NCBI GenBank assembly: GCA_031278815.1
Contig: JAITJS010000083.1
Span: 1 to 53,992, forward strand
From: Treponema sp.
GTDB lineage: Bacteria > Spirochaetota > Spirochaetia > Treponematales > Breznakiellaceae
Direction: 5' to 3'
Length of the DNA: 53,992 nucleotides
In this document: in pieces, positions 34,309-42,833 of the stretch
Numbering within the stretch: position 1 is the stretch's first letter
Layout: each line of letters starts with the position of its first letter
The notes under the pieces: model-generated
Databases searched by the model: none
What the model saw: only the letters and a program-made list of their open reading frames with translations
What the model was told of the DNA's origin: nothing
Translations under genes and position numbers: made by a program

Positions 34309-35379
34309 TTATAACCCTTCAAACTCATGCACAAAATCCAGGATACCCTTATGTAATGCTTCTGCAAAGAGCTTCAAGTAGGTTTCATCGGTTAAAAGGG
34401 TCGCGTCGGTTTCATTACTCAGAAAGCCTAATTCGACCAAAACCGAAGGCATGCGAACATTCCGTACCACAAACCATTCTTCTGCCTTGATACCTCGGGA
34501 AGGAAAAGAACTGCCTAAGGCTTCATCAAAGCGTTTCATAATAGATTCGGCCATCCTGATGCTTTCAGAGGTGAATTCCTCCTCAAGCATGGCATTAAGA
34601 ATGGGAATAACCTCTTGAGCATCCTTGTATTTCGAATGGTCAATAACGGTCCGTCGGTACTCTGGATTCAGGTACCACACCTCATAGCCCCGTACGTGTT
34701 TATTGAAGGATGCGTTGGCATGGATGGAAATGAATACTGTGGCCTCGTTGTCTTGCAAGGAAATTCCATTGGCTATAGCTACCCGATCATCCAAGCTGAT
34801 AAAGACGTCCTGGTCCCGAGTCAATAAGACCTGTTTATCGGGAAAACTGCGGGAAAGCCGACTATGGAGGTCCTGGGAAACTTTGAGGGCAATATCCTTT
34901 TCATCAACCCGCACGGGTTTCCCATCAATACTATGATTTCCCACTGCTCCTGTATCTTTACCGCCATGACCAGGATCCACAATAATCGCGGCAATACGAA
35001 ACTGGACCGGCGCTTCCTGGGGAAGGGTATCTTCTAGGGCCTTGCTGAGAGCGCTCACAAAGGCTTGGGGAAACTGGAGCACTCCTTGCTCAAGAAAGGG
35101 GGATGGCAGGGAAAGTATTTCCTTGCCGTTAAGCAGAACCAGACCGGTCTCACCGGGCATCCCAACCCGAAAGGATACGTACTGATCCGCCCGTGAAAAG
35201 ACCCCAGCCTGAAAAAAGGGATCCCACTGGAATGTGGCAACACTTCCAGGGGAATTGAGATTTTTGAGGGTTTCATCCAAAGTAAGGGCCTTCTCATCCC
35301 CAAAACCCACTATGGGTATGGCTATAACGAGAATACTAGAAAACAAAAGCCCCATTAAGAAACACCGCTTATGTATCAA
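34309..35379 (-). CDS. N-acetylmuramoyl-L-alanine amidase (Amidase_3)
   Basis: A 356-residue protein with a signal peptide (CFLMGLLFSSILVIAIPIVGFG), an N-terminal beta domain of about 120 residues that may be AMIN-like, and the zinc amidase domain. Zinc ligands are His in IVDPGHGGKDTGAVG, Glu in DEKDIALKV, and His in FISIHANA, with the catalytic Glu in VLVELGFLSN. It cuts the amide between muramic acid and the peptide stem in the periplasm. A GerMN gene follows 55 bp away on the same strand. Confidence 0.92.
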   Translation of the reverse strand: MIHKRCFLMGLLFSSILVIAIPIVGFGDEKALTLDETLKNLNSPGSVATFQWDPFFQAGVFSRADQYVSFRVGMPGETGLVLLNGKEILSLPSPFLEQGVLQFPQAFVSALSKALEDTLPQEAPVQFRIAAIIVDPGHGGKDTGAVGNHSIDGKPVRVDEKDIALKVSQDLHSRLSRSFPDKQVLLTRDQDVFISLDDRVAIANGISLQDNEATVFISIHANASFNKHVRGYEVWYLNPEYRRTVIDHSKYKDAQEVIPILNAMLEEEFTSESIRMAESIMKRFDEALGSSFPSRGIKAEEWFVVRNVRMPSVLVELGFLSNETDATLLTDETYLKLFAEALHKGILDFVHEFEGL

Positions 35380-35729
35380 TTCTATTACCCACAGAAAGTC
35401 TTCTCATGCCCCTTTGAAGAAGCATTGAACCAATCACCGCCACCACAGGAACCGTGAGTAGTGAAGCTGGCGAGGGCGATCGCCTCGGTATCATTGATAC
35501 TATCGAAACTAACCAGGTTTCAGCAAAGCTTGCTCTTTGTATCTTCGCCATTAATCAACATGAGTTCGATTGAGTCCCTAAAACAGGGAAGCGTGCTTTC
35601 CAGCGAAGCTGCACGTGAGGGATCCCCTCAGCTATGGGTTAGAGCTCCTCTAAGCTACCGTACTCTATGATCTACGGTTGAACTCACGTTAATCACTACT
35701 CACCTAGAGCCATACCGGTCCTTGCTTCA
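35380..35729 (-). other. 350-bp gene-free segment with several hairpins
   Basis: No start-to-stop gene is convincing. On the minus strand several perfect small hairpins occur: TTAGAG-GAG-CTCTAA near 35648-35662 and GAGGG-GAT-CCCTC near 35617-35629. Both strands also have 40-50 codon open stretches without a start, for example FDSINDTEAIALASFTTHGS on the minus strand. It could be a structured RNA, a long leader of the amidase gene, or a decayed gene. No tRNA, tmRNA, SRP RNA or RNase P motif was recognised. Confidence 0.4.
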
Positions 35730-37346
35730 CTAGGAATGGAACGGTCCCAGGGTATCTACCATATATACCGCCCCCTGATACCCTCCCCGGATCAAGGCTG
35801 TCCAGAAACGGCGACCCAGAACCAACGTTCCTGGTTCCCCCAGGGTATCTGCGGTATCGGCCCCCCCTTCCCGCAAGGGAAGGGGAAGCCCGGTGAGGGA
35901 ACGGACCGCTTCAAGGCTTTCTGGTACGGTCCTCCCGGTATAATCCTGTACAGCTGATTCGATCAAAGGCTGAAACCGCAGGAGGACTACCTGGGACTTT
36001 TCAAGGGGAGCCCTCATCCCTGCCTGCTTATATTCCGGTTCCGGGAACGTAGCAAGGAGGGACATCATGGATTCTGGAATGGTAAAGGCCGCAGGGGGAA
36101 ATACCGGGTCTCCTATACCAGAAGCGAGGAATTGCTCGGTTTCAGAATCCGGCGCCGCAAGGCGAATCAAGACCAAACGGGCGGCCCGTTCTGCTGCGTT
36201 TACCGCGGCTTCCCGTGTAGGAGCCGCACTGATGCTATTCCCACACTTGCTTACGTTGTTTTCGGGAAACCATACCCGACTTCCCGGTGCAATCCGCAGA
36301 AACAGATCTTTCACGTAGGTAACCGATCTGGCCGCTTCCATACCGTGAATAGTCCGGACCTTTCCGGGTATAGAGATGAAGGCCCGTTCCGCACTGGTCC
36401 ACTGTCGGACCGGCTTGAGGCTTTGGGGGGGCCTCCCCAAGGCGATCAGGATGGCTCCCTGGGTAACTTCCACCCCTGAGGAATAGGGGTAGGTCCAACC
36501 CGACATATACCCCCCAGAAAGCCGGGCCGCAATTTCCCCTATCATAGGCCCCTGGGGGGTGAGTTTTATATCTCCCTTCGCGGCTCCGTTGGTGATACCC
36601 AAGGCCCTGATCCCTGCTCTAAAGACCGCAAGGAGGGGTTCAGCCGAGGCAGCATTCAAGGCGGTAGGCATGGTATGACCCATTTCAATGAAGTACGGGG
36701 GGAAGTAGATATGCCGATCCGCTAAACCGCAGATGTGGCTCTCCCCTTGGTATACCAAGGCATCTATCGAAAATTCCGGTCCTTCCATGTATGCTTCCAG
36801 GATAACCCGGTTGGTTCGGGAGAATCTCAGGGCATCGGTCACTGCGGAACTGAGCATTTCAGGGCGGTCAACCCTGCGGCAGCCTCGGGCGCCCATATTG
36901 TCCACAGGCTTGACCACCAAAGGATATCCAAAAGGAGGAGAAAACCCCGAATCAGGCACCGCTTCCACCACTACAAATGCAGGAGAAGGGAGTCCTGCCG
37001 CTTGAAAGCACCGGCGCATCCGCTCCTTGTCCGAGGCATTGAGGGCAGCCTCATAGGGGATCCCAGGAAGCCCTAGTTGGGCTGCAACCCAGGCAACGGT
37101 GGCGGAAAAATCAGTTCCTGCGGTCATAATCCCCCCCAATCCTCCCTGGGCTTTAAGGGAAGTTCCCAAGGCGGTGATGCCCTCTTTATCTTTTAAATCG
37201 AGCCGCTCAAAGCGATCCGCTAAGGAGACGCAGGGAGCTTGGGAATCCCCATCCACCACCACGGTTTCAAGGCCCAATGCCTTGGCAATTTTGATAGCAG
37301 GTCCCTGCATCACCCCTGCCCCCAGGATCATTAATCGTTCTCGCAT
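35730..37346 (-). CDS. ATP-grasp family ligase, cluster-associated
   Basis: A 538-residue protein. The N-terminal preATP-grasp fold starts GAGVMQGPAIKIAKALGLETVVVDGD. ATP-binding parts are GYPLVVKPVDNMGARGCRRV and EGPEFSIDALV, and the metal/catalytic end is KGDIKLTPQGPMIGEIAARLSGGYMSG. This matches carboxylate-amine ligases of the CarB/PurK class, which activate a carboxylate as acyl phosphate. The last 130 residues are an extra domain not seen in the basic family. It follows the PseG-methyltransferase gene with one base between them, as last gene of a five-gene cluster; its product may add an amino acid or amine to a sugar or peptide. Substrate unknown. Confidence 0.86.
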   Translation of the reverse strand: MRERLMILGAGVMQGPAIKIAKALGLETVVVDGDSQAPCVSLADRFERLDLKDKEGITALGTSLKAQGGLGGIMTAGTDFSATVAWVAAQLGLPGIPYEAALNASDKERMRRCFQAAGLPSPAFVVVEAVPDSGFSPPFGYPLVVKPVDNMGARGCRRVDRPEMLSSAVTDALRFSRTNRVILEAYMEGPEFSIDALVYQGESHICGLADRHIYFPPYFIEMGHTMPTALNAASAEPLLAVFRAGIRALGITNGAAKGDIKLTPQGPMIGEIAARLSGGYMSGWTYPYSSGVEVTQGAILIALGRPPQSLKPVRQWTSAERAFISIPGKVRTIHGMEAARSVTYVKDLFLRIAPGSRVWFPENNVSKCGNSISAAPTREAAVNAAERAARLVLIRLAAPDSETEQFLASGIGDPVFPPAAFTIPESMMSLLATFPEPEYKQAGMRAPLEKSQVVLLRFQPLIESAVQDYTGRTVPESLEAVRSLTGLPLPLREGGADTADTLGEPGTLVLGRRFWTALIRGGYQGAVYMVDTLGPFHS

Positions 37347-37347
37347 A

Positions 37348-39330
37348 TCATTTCCTACCTGCTGATTTCACGACGACTGCTTCTTTGACCGCCGGTCTTT
37401 TGATTGCATACACCTCGAAGGTGTCTCCGAGATGAAATATACGGCTTATCCATAGGAATAAGCCGTATACTATACTGTTTTTTTTCTCTGCTTCACCCAA
37501 AAACGTTCCTGCCCAGGGAAAGCGTTCTGGATGATGTCCTGAAATAACTACCTTTTTGACCTGAAACCCAAAGGCTTTGAGGATGCTCCTGGTTCGGAAA
37601 GGCTCCCAAATGGTCCAATGATCCGACGGACTCCGTTCCAGAAAACTTTGAAAAGACTTGCGTCCGGATATACCGGAACCAGAAGGGGTTGAAAAGGCCA
37701 AGACCCCACCCGGTTTGAGGAGCCGGTACAGTTCTGTGAACACCTGACCGGGTTGTTCAAAATGTTCCAGCACATACCACAGGGAGATGAGGTCAAACCC
37801 GGCAGCCCTTGCCGCTTCAGGAACCGGGGTTTCGGGGAAAAAACCCCGGCATGCAGGAATATGCAGTTCCTCCTGCACATACCGCACCGCATCTTCTGCC
37901 GGATCCATACCAAAAGGCAAAAACCCCTCTTCCCGAGCGGCAAGCAAGAAGGGACCATAGGCACAGCCTATATCTAAGAGCCGTACCGGGCTTTGGGAAG
38001 GGTCTTCTCCTCGAGCTCTTCTGCTTTGATAGACCAGTTGCTTACCATAACGAAGCCGCTTTTTCCCATACTGGACCAGATGAGGAAAATCTTCCAAGTA
38101 GGTTTTTCCATATTGCCGCTTATACAAGGAAAAAAAATAATCCTTCTCATATTTGATAGGAGGTAACGAAGAACGAAGGAGGTACACAATACCACAGCGC
38201 CGACACCATCGGTAGGTCCGATTCGGGAACCGGGCACAGACCGGATCCTCCCCAGGACCGGTCCCTCCGCAGACCGGACAGCCTGCGGGGACCCGGAAGG
38301 TGTAGCTCTCCAGCAACGCCCCAAGTCCTTGGGGGGATGGGGCATCTCCCGGTGCAAACGTTCCCGGGAGATTAAGCCCATAACGCGCCCGGATACCCTC
38401 GCAGCGATCCTCCAAGGACTTAAGGGCTTCATCATTGAGGACGAGAGACTTCCGGTTCTGGGGGGCCTGGGTATACAGGATGCTTCGTAAGCGGTGCGCT
38501 CCCTTTTCCCCCCTGCCCCCAGATATGAACCCTGCATGTACCCCCAGTTTTTCGTGATACGCGCTGGGGGATAAGAGCAGCACCGGTACCCGAGCAGCAA
38601 GGCATTCAAAGGCGGTGAGGCCAAAATGGGTAACCACCAGATCATAGGAGGCAAGCTGCTCCCGAAGTTCCGCCATGCCCTCCACCACCTGGATTCCTGC
38701 GGCCACCAGGGTTGCCCTGGTGGGTTCCTTCGTTCCGGTCTGGTTGAGCCTGCCGAACAGCGCAGTAACCGTTGCTTGTCCGGGTACCCTCAGGGCCAGG
38801 CATGCCGGAAGGGTAAGGCCTCCAGGATCTTCAGCACCGAAACTTACCAGGATATTTATGACCTGTTTCCGCGGCACTGTAAAGGAAGCCCGTCGGTTTT
38901 TCGGCAGTGGAAGGAGGCTTGGGGCGAGGATATTAGGAGGAATCTGACCCGGAGGACCAGGAAGCAGATCAATGAGAAAATCACAGCTATTCCGCTTAGG
39001 GCCTCCCTCATCAATACCGATCAGGGGACCCAAAGCCGCCCATTGGGCGAATTCTTCAGAACCAGTACTGAAACGATCCAAGATAATACATGCCCAGATC
39101 CGATGCTCAATACTTTCCCTGTCCTCTATAAGCCAGGACGCTTCAATCGGTTCTTCGTGGGTCATAAGCAAAAACCTATGGACATCCCGGGATTTCAGAT
39201 CGGGAATATGAAGATAAGCTTCCCGCTTCAGGGAACGGAGGGCTCGAACCAGAACGAGGGAACGGACTAAGTGCCCTCCCCCGCGGCCTTTTTCAAAGGT
39301 GGAAACCACCAGAAGGGGACCAGGCATCAT
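37348..39330 (-). CDS. PseG-like hydrolase/glycosyltransferase fold fused to a SAM methyltransferase
   Basis: A 660-residue fusion. Residues 1-340 have the PseG/MurG-like fold: GRGGGHLVRSLVLVRAL (15-31), IGIDEGG (105-110), NILVSFGAEDPGG and VVTHFGLTAFECLAARVPVLLLSPS (232-256). PseG removes UDP from a nucleotide-activated sugar in pseudaminic acid synthesis. Residues 351-379 form a zinc ribbon of two Cys-x2-Cys pairs. From about 450 comes a class I methyltransferase (LLDIGCAYGPFLLAAREEG; later FDLISLWYVLEHFEQPGQV and LLKPGGVLAFSTPSGSG). So one protein could release and methylate a sugar. The start overlaps the SpsF-like stop as ATGA. Confidence 0.86.
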   Translation of the reverse strand: MMPGPLLVVSTFEKGRGGGHLVRSLVLVRALRSLKREAYLHIPDLKSRDVHRFLLMTHEEPIEASWLIEDRESIEHRIWACIILDRFSTGSEEFAQWAALGPLIGIDEGGPKRNSCDFLIDLLPGPPGQIPPNILAPSLLPLPKNRRASFTVPRKQVINILVSFGAEDPGGLTLPACLALRVPGQATVTALFGRLNQTGTKEPTRATLVAAGIQVVEGMAELREQLASYDLVVTHFGLTAFECLAARVPVLLLSPSAYHEKLGVHAGFISGGRGEKGAHRLRSILYTQAPQNRKSLVLNDEALKSLEDRCEGIRARYGLNLPGTFAPGDAPSPQGLGALLESYTFRVPAGCPVCGGTGPGEDPVCARFPNRTYRWCRRCGIVYLLRSSLPPIKYEKDYFFSLYKRQYGKTYLEDFPHLVQYGKKRLRYGKQLVYQSRRARGEDPSQSPVRLLDIGCAYGPFLLAAREEGFLPFGMDPAEDAVRYVQEELHIPACRGFFPETPVPEAARAAGFDLISLWYVLEHFEQPGQVFTELYRLLKPGGVLAFSTPSGSGISGRKSFQSFLERSPSDHWTIWEPFRTRSILKAFGFQVKKVVISGHHPERFPWAGTFLGEAEKKNSIVYGLFLWISRIFHLGDTFEVYAIKRPAVKEAVVVKSAGRK

Positions 39331-40028
39331 GGTAGTTTACCTGCTAAAGGCGTGAAGATACTGCGGTATGTGGTGATGATGGTCTCTCCATGGAAACGAT
39401 CCCCTTGAGACGCTGCCAGAGTCTCGAACAATATCTGCGCTCGTCGGTAATCTTCCGGGGTATCCAGGCTTATCCGCAAGGAGGGAGCCTGCCATACCAA
39501 GGGGGCCAAGGGCCGGTGGAGCAGGAACACGTCAGGATGGGTATACAAATAGGGACACACATGTTCCCGTTCAGCCGGCTGAGCAGCATCCTGCTCAGCC
39601 CGAAGCAGGGCTTCTGCAGCCACCGATTCCACCCCTGCACCGTAAGGCAGCCCGCTGTAACCGGCATAATCAGCATTACGAGCACGGGCCTCTTGGTTAA
39701 GGGTATTCGCCGCATCTACAAACACAAAGGGATTGTCCCCAGTGGCTCGGATAAGGCGGTCTATTCCGAAGCGGCGTACTGCTAGGCTATACCGGCTTAA
39801 CACATCTTCCTTTGATCCTGCTACCAGATCAAAGCCGGCCTGTTCTGCCAAGAGGCCAAAGGATCCCACACAGTCATGGGGACAGGCAAGCACATACCGA
39901 TCGCACCATACCCCCTTGAGGGCCTCCATGACCCGGAGGACCAGGGGCTTCCCCCCTAGAGGGAGGAGGGATTTTCCCGGAAGGCGGGTCGAATCAAGCC
40001 GCGCCTGTACTATTACCGCAGTCGTCAT
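39327..40028 (-). CDS. spsF: SpsF-like CMP-sugar synthetase/nucleotidyltransferase
   Basis: A 233-residue cytidylyltransferase-type protein. The N-terminus is VIVQARLDSTRLPGKSLLPLGGKPLVLRV, the classic SpsF/KdsB nucleotide-binding start with R-LPGK. DRLIRATGDNPFV supplies the metal-binding Asp in the usual place, and LRISLDTPEDYRRAQILF matches the C-terminus. SpsF-type enzymes attach CMP (or another NMP) to a sugar acid. It overlaps both neighbours as ATGA or longer, so it belongs to the cluster. The symbol marks the family; activity is unproven. Confidence 0.88.
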   Translation of the reverse strand: MTTAVIVQARLDSTRLPGKSLLPLGGKPLVLRVMEALKGVWCDRYVLACPHDCVGSFGLLAEQAGFDLVAGSKEDVLSRYSLAVRRFGIDRLIRATGDNPFVFVDAANTLNQEARARNADYAGYSGLPYGAGVESVAAEALLRAEQDAAQPAEREHVCPYLYTHPDVFLLHRPLAPLVWQAPSLRISLDTPEDYRRAQILFETLAASQGDRFHGETIITTYRSIFTPLAGKLP

Positions 40029-41146
40029 TCCAAAGACCCTGAACCTTCAATACGTTCCGGTTCACCTTTTGGATGTTCAAACCTGAGCACCTCCATTCCC
40101 GGACTTTCTGTTTTTCCTTCTTCTACCCGGGTATGATCCGCTGAGAGTTCGCTCATATCCTCCCAAAGCTCGGTTATGGCCCGTGCATCACTACGGAACC
40201 GGTAACGGTTCGTCTTTACCCAGTGGCGGCCCTGGGAAAAATCATCCCATGCAGCCAAGAGGGTCCTGCCACTCCGCCAAAAATACCGGGGGAAATACCG
40301 AAGCGGAATCAAGGCGGAATCCCCTCGGAAAATCGGCGCCAAATTCTTGAGATAAAAACGCCGATAACTTTCATCTGCCGTACTATCCTCAGGAGGGGTT
40401 TCTCCGTCATAGGAGAGGCGGATCAGTTGAGTGGCACCGATTTGCTCTCCCCACAGATAGGCCCGGAACCCGAAATCCATCAGTTGCCAATGGGTACTCT
40501 TTAAGGTACTGTCAAAGCCCCCCAGCCGGATAAACCGGGTCCGGTCATAGATACCGACGCCATCAAAGGGATAAAGGGAGGGCTGTCCCTCTTTAGCGGG
40601 GGCAAAGAAGAGGGGTTTGACCGTGGAGCGAAACACCGCCGGTGCAATGAGGGTGGGCAGGGTTTCAAAATGGGAATTTTGAATCAAGGGAACCGTACAA
40701 AGTCGTTTATACAGACTTTTTTGCCCCTCTCCTTTGTACAGTTCTTCCTTACCCAACCGAAGCCGCTCTTCCATCCTAGAAGCCCCGCCGCTATGGAGGA
40801 TCCTCAGATCATTCCGCAATACAAAAAAGAGGGGGCTGGATAGTTCCGATGCCGCCAGGTTGATCTGTTCACCAAGGCTTACTGCTTCCTTCAATAAAAT
40901 AAACCGAACCTGGGGGAAAAGCCCCGAGAGTTCTTCCACATCGTACCGTTCCTGGGGGCCTTCCATGGAGATGATATAATCAAACCCACTCTTTTCCAGT
41001 TCTTGAAAACGGGTACGCCGGGGATATCGGCCTCCTCCTCTACCCAGAAGGACCGCGGAAAGCCCGGTAGAAGCTCCCCGTTCAGTACCCCCCACAGCAG
41101 TATATGAAGGCAGAGTATCGTTAAAAGTTGTAGGTATAGTATTCAT
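40025..41146 (-). CDS. Glycosyltransferase-2-like protein
   Basis: A 373-residue protein from ATG 41146 (MNTIPTTFND), which overlaps the spiro-SPASM stop by 26 bases; an upstream in-frame reading would run into that gene. It has GT-A-like parts: VSLGEQINLAASELSSPLFFVLRNDLRIL, where the acidic residue replaces a DXD motif, then GGFDSTLKSTHWQLMDFGFRAYLWGEQIGATQLIRLSYD, reminiscent of glycosyltransferase family 2. The canonical DXD is not evident, so the fold is likely but activity is not certain. Its ATGA overlap with SpsF supports function in the same pathway. Confidence 0.7.
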   Translation of the reverse strand: MNTIPTTFNDTLPSYTAVGGTERGASTGLSAVLLGRGGGRYPRRTRFQELEKSGFDYIISMEGPQERYDVEELSGLFPQVRFILLKEAVSLGEQINLAASELSSPLFFVLRNDLRILHSGGASRMEERLRLGKEELYKGEGQKSLYKRLCTVPLIQNSHFETLPTLIAPAVFRSTVKPLFFAPAKEGQPSLYPFDGVGIYDRTRFIRLGGFDSTLKSTHWQLMDFGFRAYLWGEQIGATQLIRLSYDGETPPEDSTADESYRRFYLKNLAPIFRGDSALIPLRYFPRYFWRSGRTLLAAWDDFSQGRHWVKTNRYRFRSDARAITELWEDMSELSADHTRVEEGKTESPGMEVLRFEHPKGEPERIEGSGSLE

Positions 41147-42677
41147 CACACCCCGCGCATATTCCCGTATAAGCCGACATGCACTGTTCTTGGTAGAGCG
41201 CCGCACCCCGAGCCCAGATGGTTTCCAGGGGATCAGAAAAAACATTTCCCCCTATCCTTTTTTCGGATCCTCCGGTCAAAGCCCCGAGATCTTCCCTACA
41301 ACAGGGAACGGTTCCATCAAGCAGGATCACCATATCCCGTAGGAGGTGCCAGCAGGGCTGGCGTTTTACCGGAGAAAGATCCGTTGCCCCCAATGCAGGA
41401 AGAGACCCGCAAAAATGATCGTATTTTTGGATAATGATAGGGGCTCCTGCTTCTTTCCAGGATCGATAGAATTGTTCAATATCATCTTCAAACCCTTTGA
41501 CTCTGACTGCTTGTACATAGGCATCGCGGGGAAACAACCGTGTCAGGGTTTTGGCGCTTGCCAAGGCCTCGGCATAGCCAAGACCCCGAATTTCACGGTA
41601 CCGGGCCGGATCCTGAGTATCCAGCGCTAGTATCCAGGAGAGGGGCGCCATGCTATTACGCCGCGGCAAGGCTTTTTGGGCTTCTGCCGCGGCCTGTTCC
41701 AGTTCATCGATTTTCCAACCAAGACCAGAGCTCTCGATAATGAGGGAAAGCTCAGGCCGGGAGAGTACCATCTGGATAAGTTCCATCTTTTTCGGATGAA
41801 GGCTTAGTTCCCCCCAAAGGGAAAGATCGATCACCCCATCCCCGGCAAAGGTGATGATACGGGCAAGGATATCTTCAAAACAGTCTTCCTCCAGGAAGTC
41901 GGTTCTTTGGGTAAGATCCCCTGAACCATGGAATCGAGGGTAGGGACAGAGGGTACAGGACTGAAGACAGGGACCTGCAACCTGAATACTAAAGAAATTA
42001 GGAAGGGTCCGCAGGAGCTCTGGTTTTTCAGCAATGAGGGTTTGTGCATCCTGGGCCCGGGAAAAGCCTGCTTCCGCAAACCGGGTCAATAGGAGAAGGT
42101 TCCGCTTAGAATCTGCAGTAAGGCTCAAACGGTGGCAGCGGAGATCCACTGGTGAAAGGATCGTTTCAATATCAAAGGCATTGATATCTTTTTGTATAAC
42201 TGAAAACAGCATATCCCGCTCTACCGGACCATCCGCATCTCCCGTGATTTTTGAGAGAATCCCCCCCATACCGGGAGCCAGAATTTCCGGGGAAAGTCCG
42301 TAGGGCCAGCCATCGGTATACGAATATTCCGCAACATACCGGAGGTGCCGTTCTGCTATAGCCTTGGCAAGCTCCGGATCTAAGAAAGGACAATCAACCC
42401 AGGCAAAATAGGTGAGATCAAATCCTGCGGATTCCCTGGCGATCGTATCGAGCACTTGTTTTTTTGTCCATTCCACGGACCGAATAAGCTCAATGCCTTG
42501 CACTCCATCAAGTTGTCGGATCGGCGTTGTTTGTGTTATTAATAGAAGAATCTTACGAGTATCCGGGAACGCAGCCACCCGTTCCAGCGCAAGGGCAAGG
42601 GCGCTCTTTCCTGAAAAGACCTGCTCATAGGCCGCCTCGGTAAGGCTGCCCCCATATAATACTGCCAAGGCATTCAT
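41121..42677 (-). CDS. Spiro-SPASM protein: nucleotidyltransferase-like domain plus radical SAM/SPASM
   Basis: A 518-residue protein of the radical SAM/SPASM type known only from spirochaetes as I recall. Residues 1-210 resemble a nucleotidyltransferase fold (LAVLYGG, FSGKSALALALERVAAFPDTRKILLLIT, WVDCPFLDPELAKAIAERH). The radical SAM [4Fe-4S] motif C-x3-C-x2-C is CLQSCTLC (C237, C241, C244). The C-terminal SPASM region has cysteines in QPCWHLLRDM, GTVPCCRED, EQCMSAYTGICAGC. SPASM enzymes modify peptides or activate other proteins. It is first in a five-gene cluster, with a 155-bp gap upstream and the GT-like gene overlapping its end. Here it may link a sugar nucleotide step with a radical modification. 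Confidence 0.85.
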   Translation of the reverse strand: MNALAVLYGGSLTEAAYEQVFSGKSALALALERVAAFPDTRKILLLITQTTPIRQLDGVQGIELIRSVEWTKKQVLDTIARESAGFDLTYFAWVDCPFLDPELAKAIAERHLRYVAEYSYTDGWPYGLSPEILAPGMGGILSKITGDADGPVERDMLFSVIQKDINAFDIETILSPVDLRCHRLSLTADSKRNLLLLTRFAEAGFSRAQDAQTLIAEKPELLRTLPNFFSIQVAGPCLQSCTLCPYPRFHGSGDLTQRTDFLEEDCFEDILARIITFAGDGVIDLSLWGELSLHPKKMELIQMVLSRPELSLIIESSGLGWKIDELEQAAAEAQKALPRRNSMAPLSWILALDTQDPARYREIRGLGYAEALASAKTLTRLFPRDAYVQAVRVKGFEDDIEQFYRSWKEAGAPIIIQKYDHFCGSLPALGATDLSPVKRQPCWHLLRDMVILLDGTVPCCREDLGALTGGSEKRIGGNVFSDPLETIWARGAALYQEQCMSAYTGICAGCDEYYTYNF

Positions 42678-42767
42678 ACCTTACCAATATCGGCATTCTT
42701 GATACCCGCCAATAGAGGCTCATTAATCAACAAAGGGACAAATCAGCACATAGTTTGATGCGCTTCA

Positions 42768-42824
42768 CATGAAGCAAGTTTGAACATTGGGGCGTTCCCC
42801 CTGCCGCTTCACCCTTGCTTCATG
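42768..42824. repeat. Inverted repeat between cluster and CBM9-like gene
   Basis: CATGAAGCAAG (42768-42778) and CTTGCTTCATG (42814-42824) pair perfectly, with GGGG-CGTT-CCCC nested in the loop. GTGAAGCG occurs twice on the minus strand in or beside it. It begins ten bases after the CBM9-like stop codon on the minus strand. No T run follows, so it may be a processing or stalling hairpin more than a terminator. Confidence 0.5.
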
Positions 42825-42833
42825 CAGGCTTAC

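Noticed and set aside
35560-35580. tRNA or tmRNA T-arm-like AGTTCGATT
   Set aside because: No acceptor or anticodon arm and no CCA end could be built around it.
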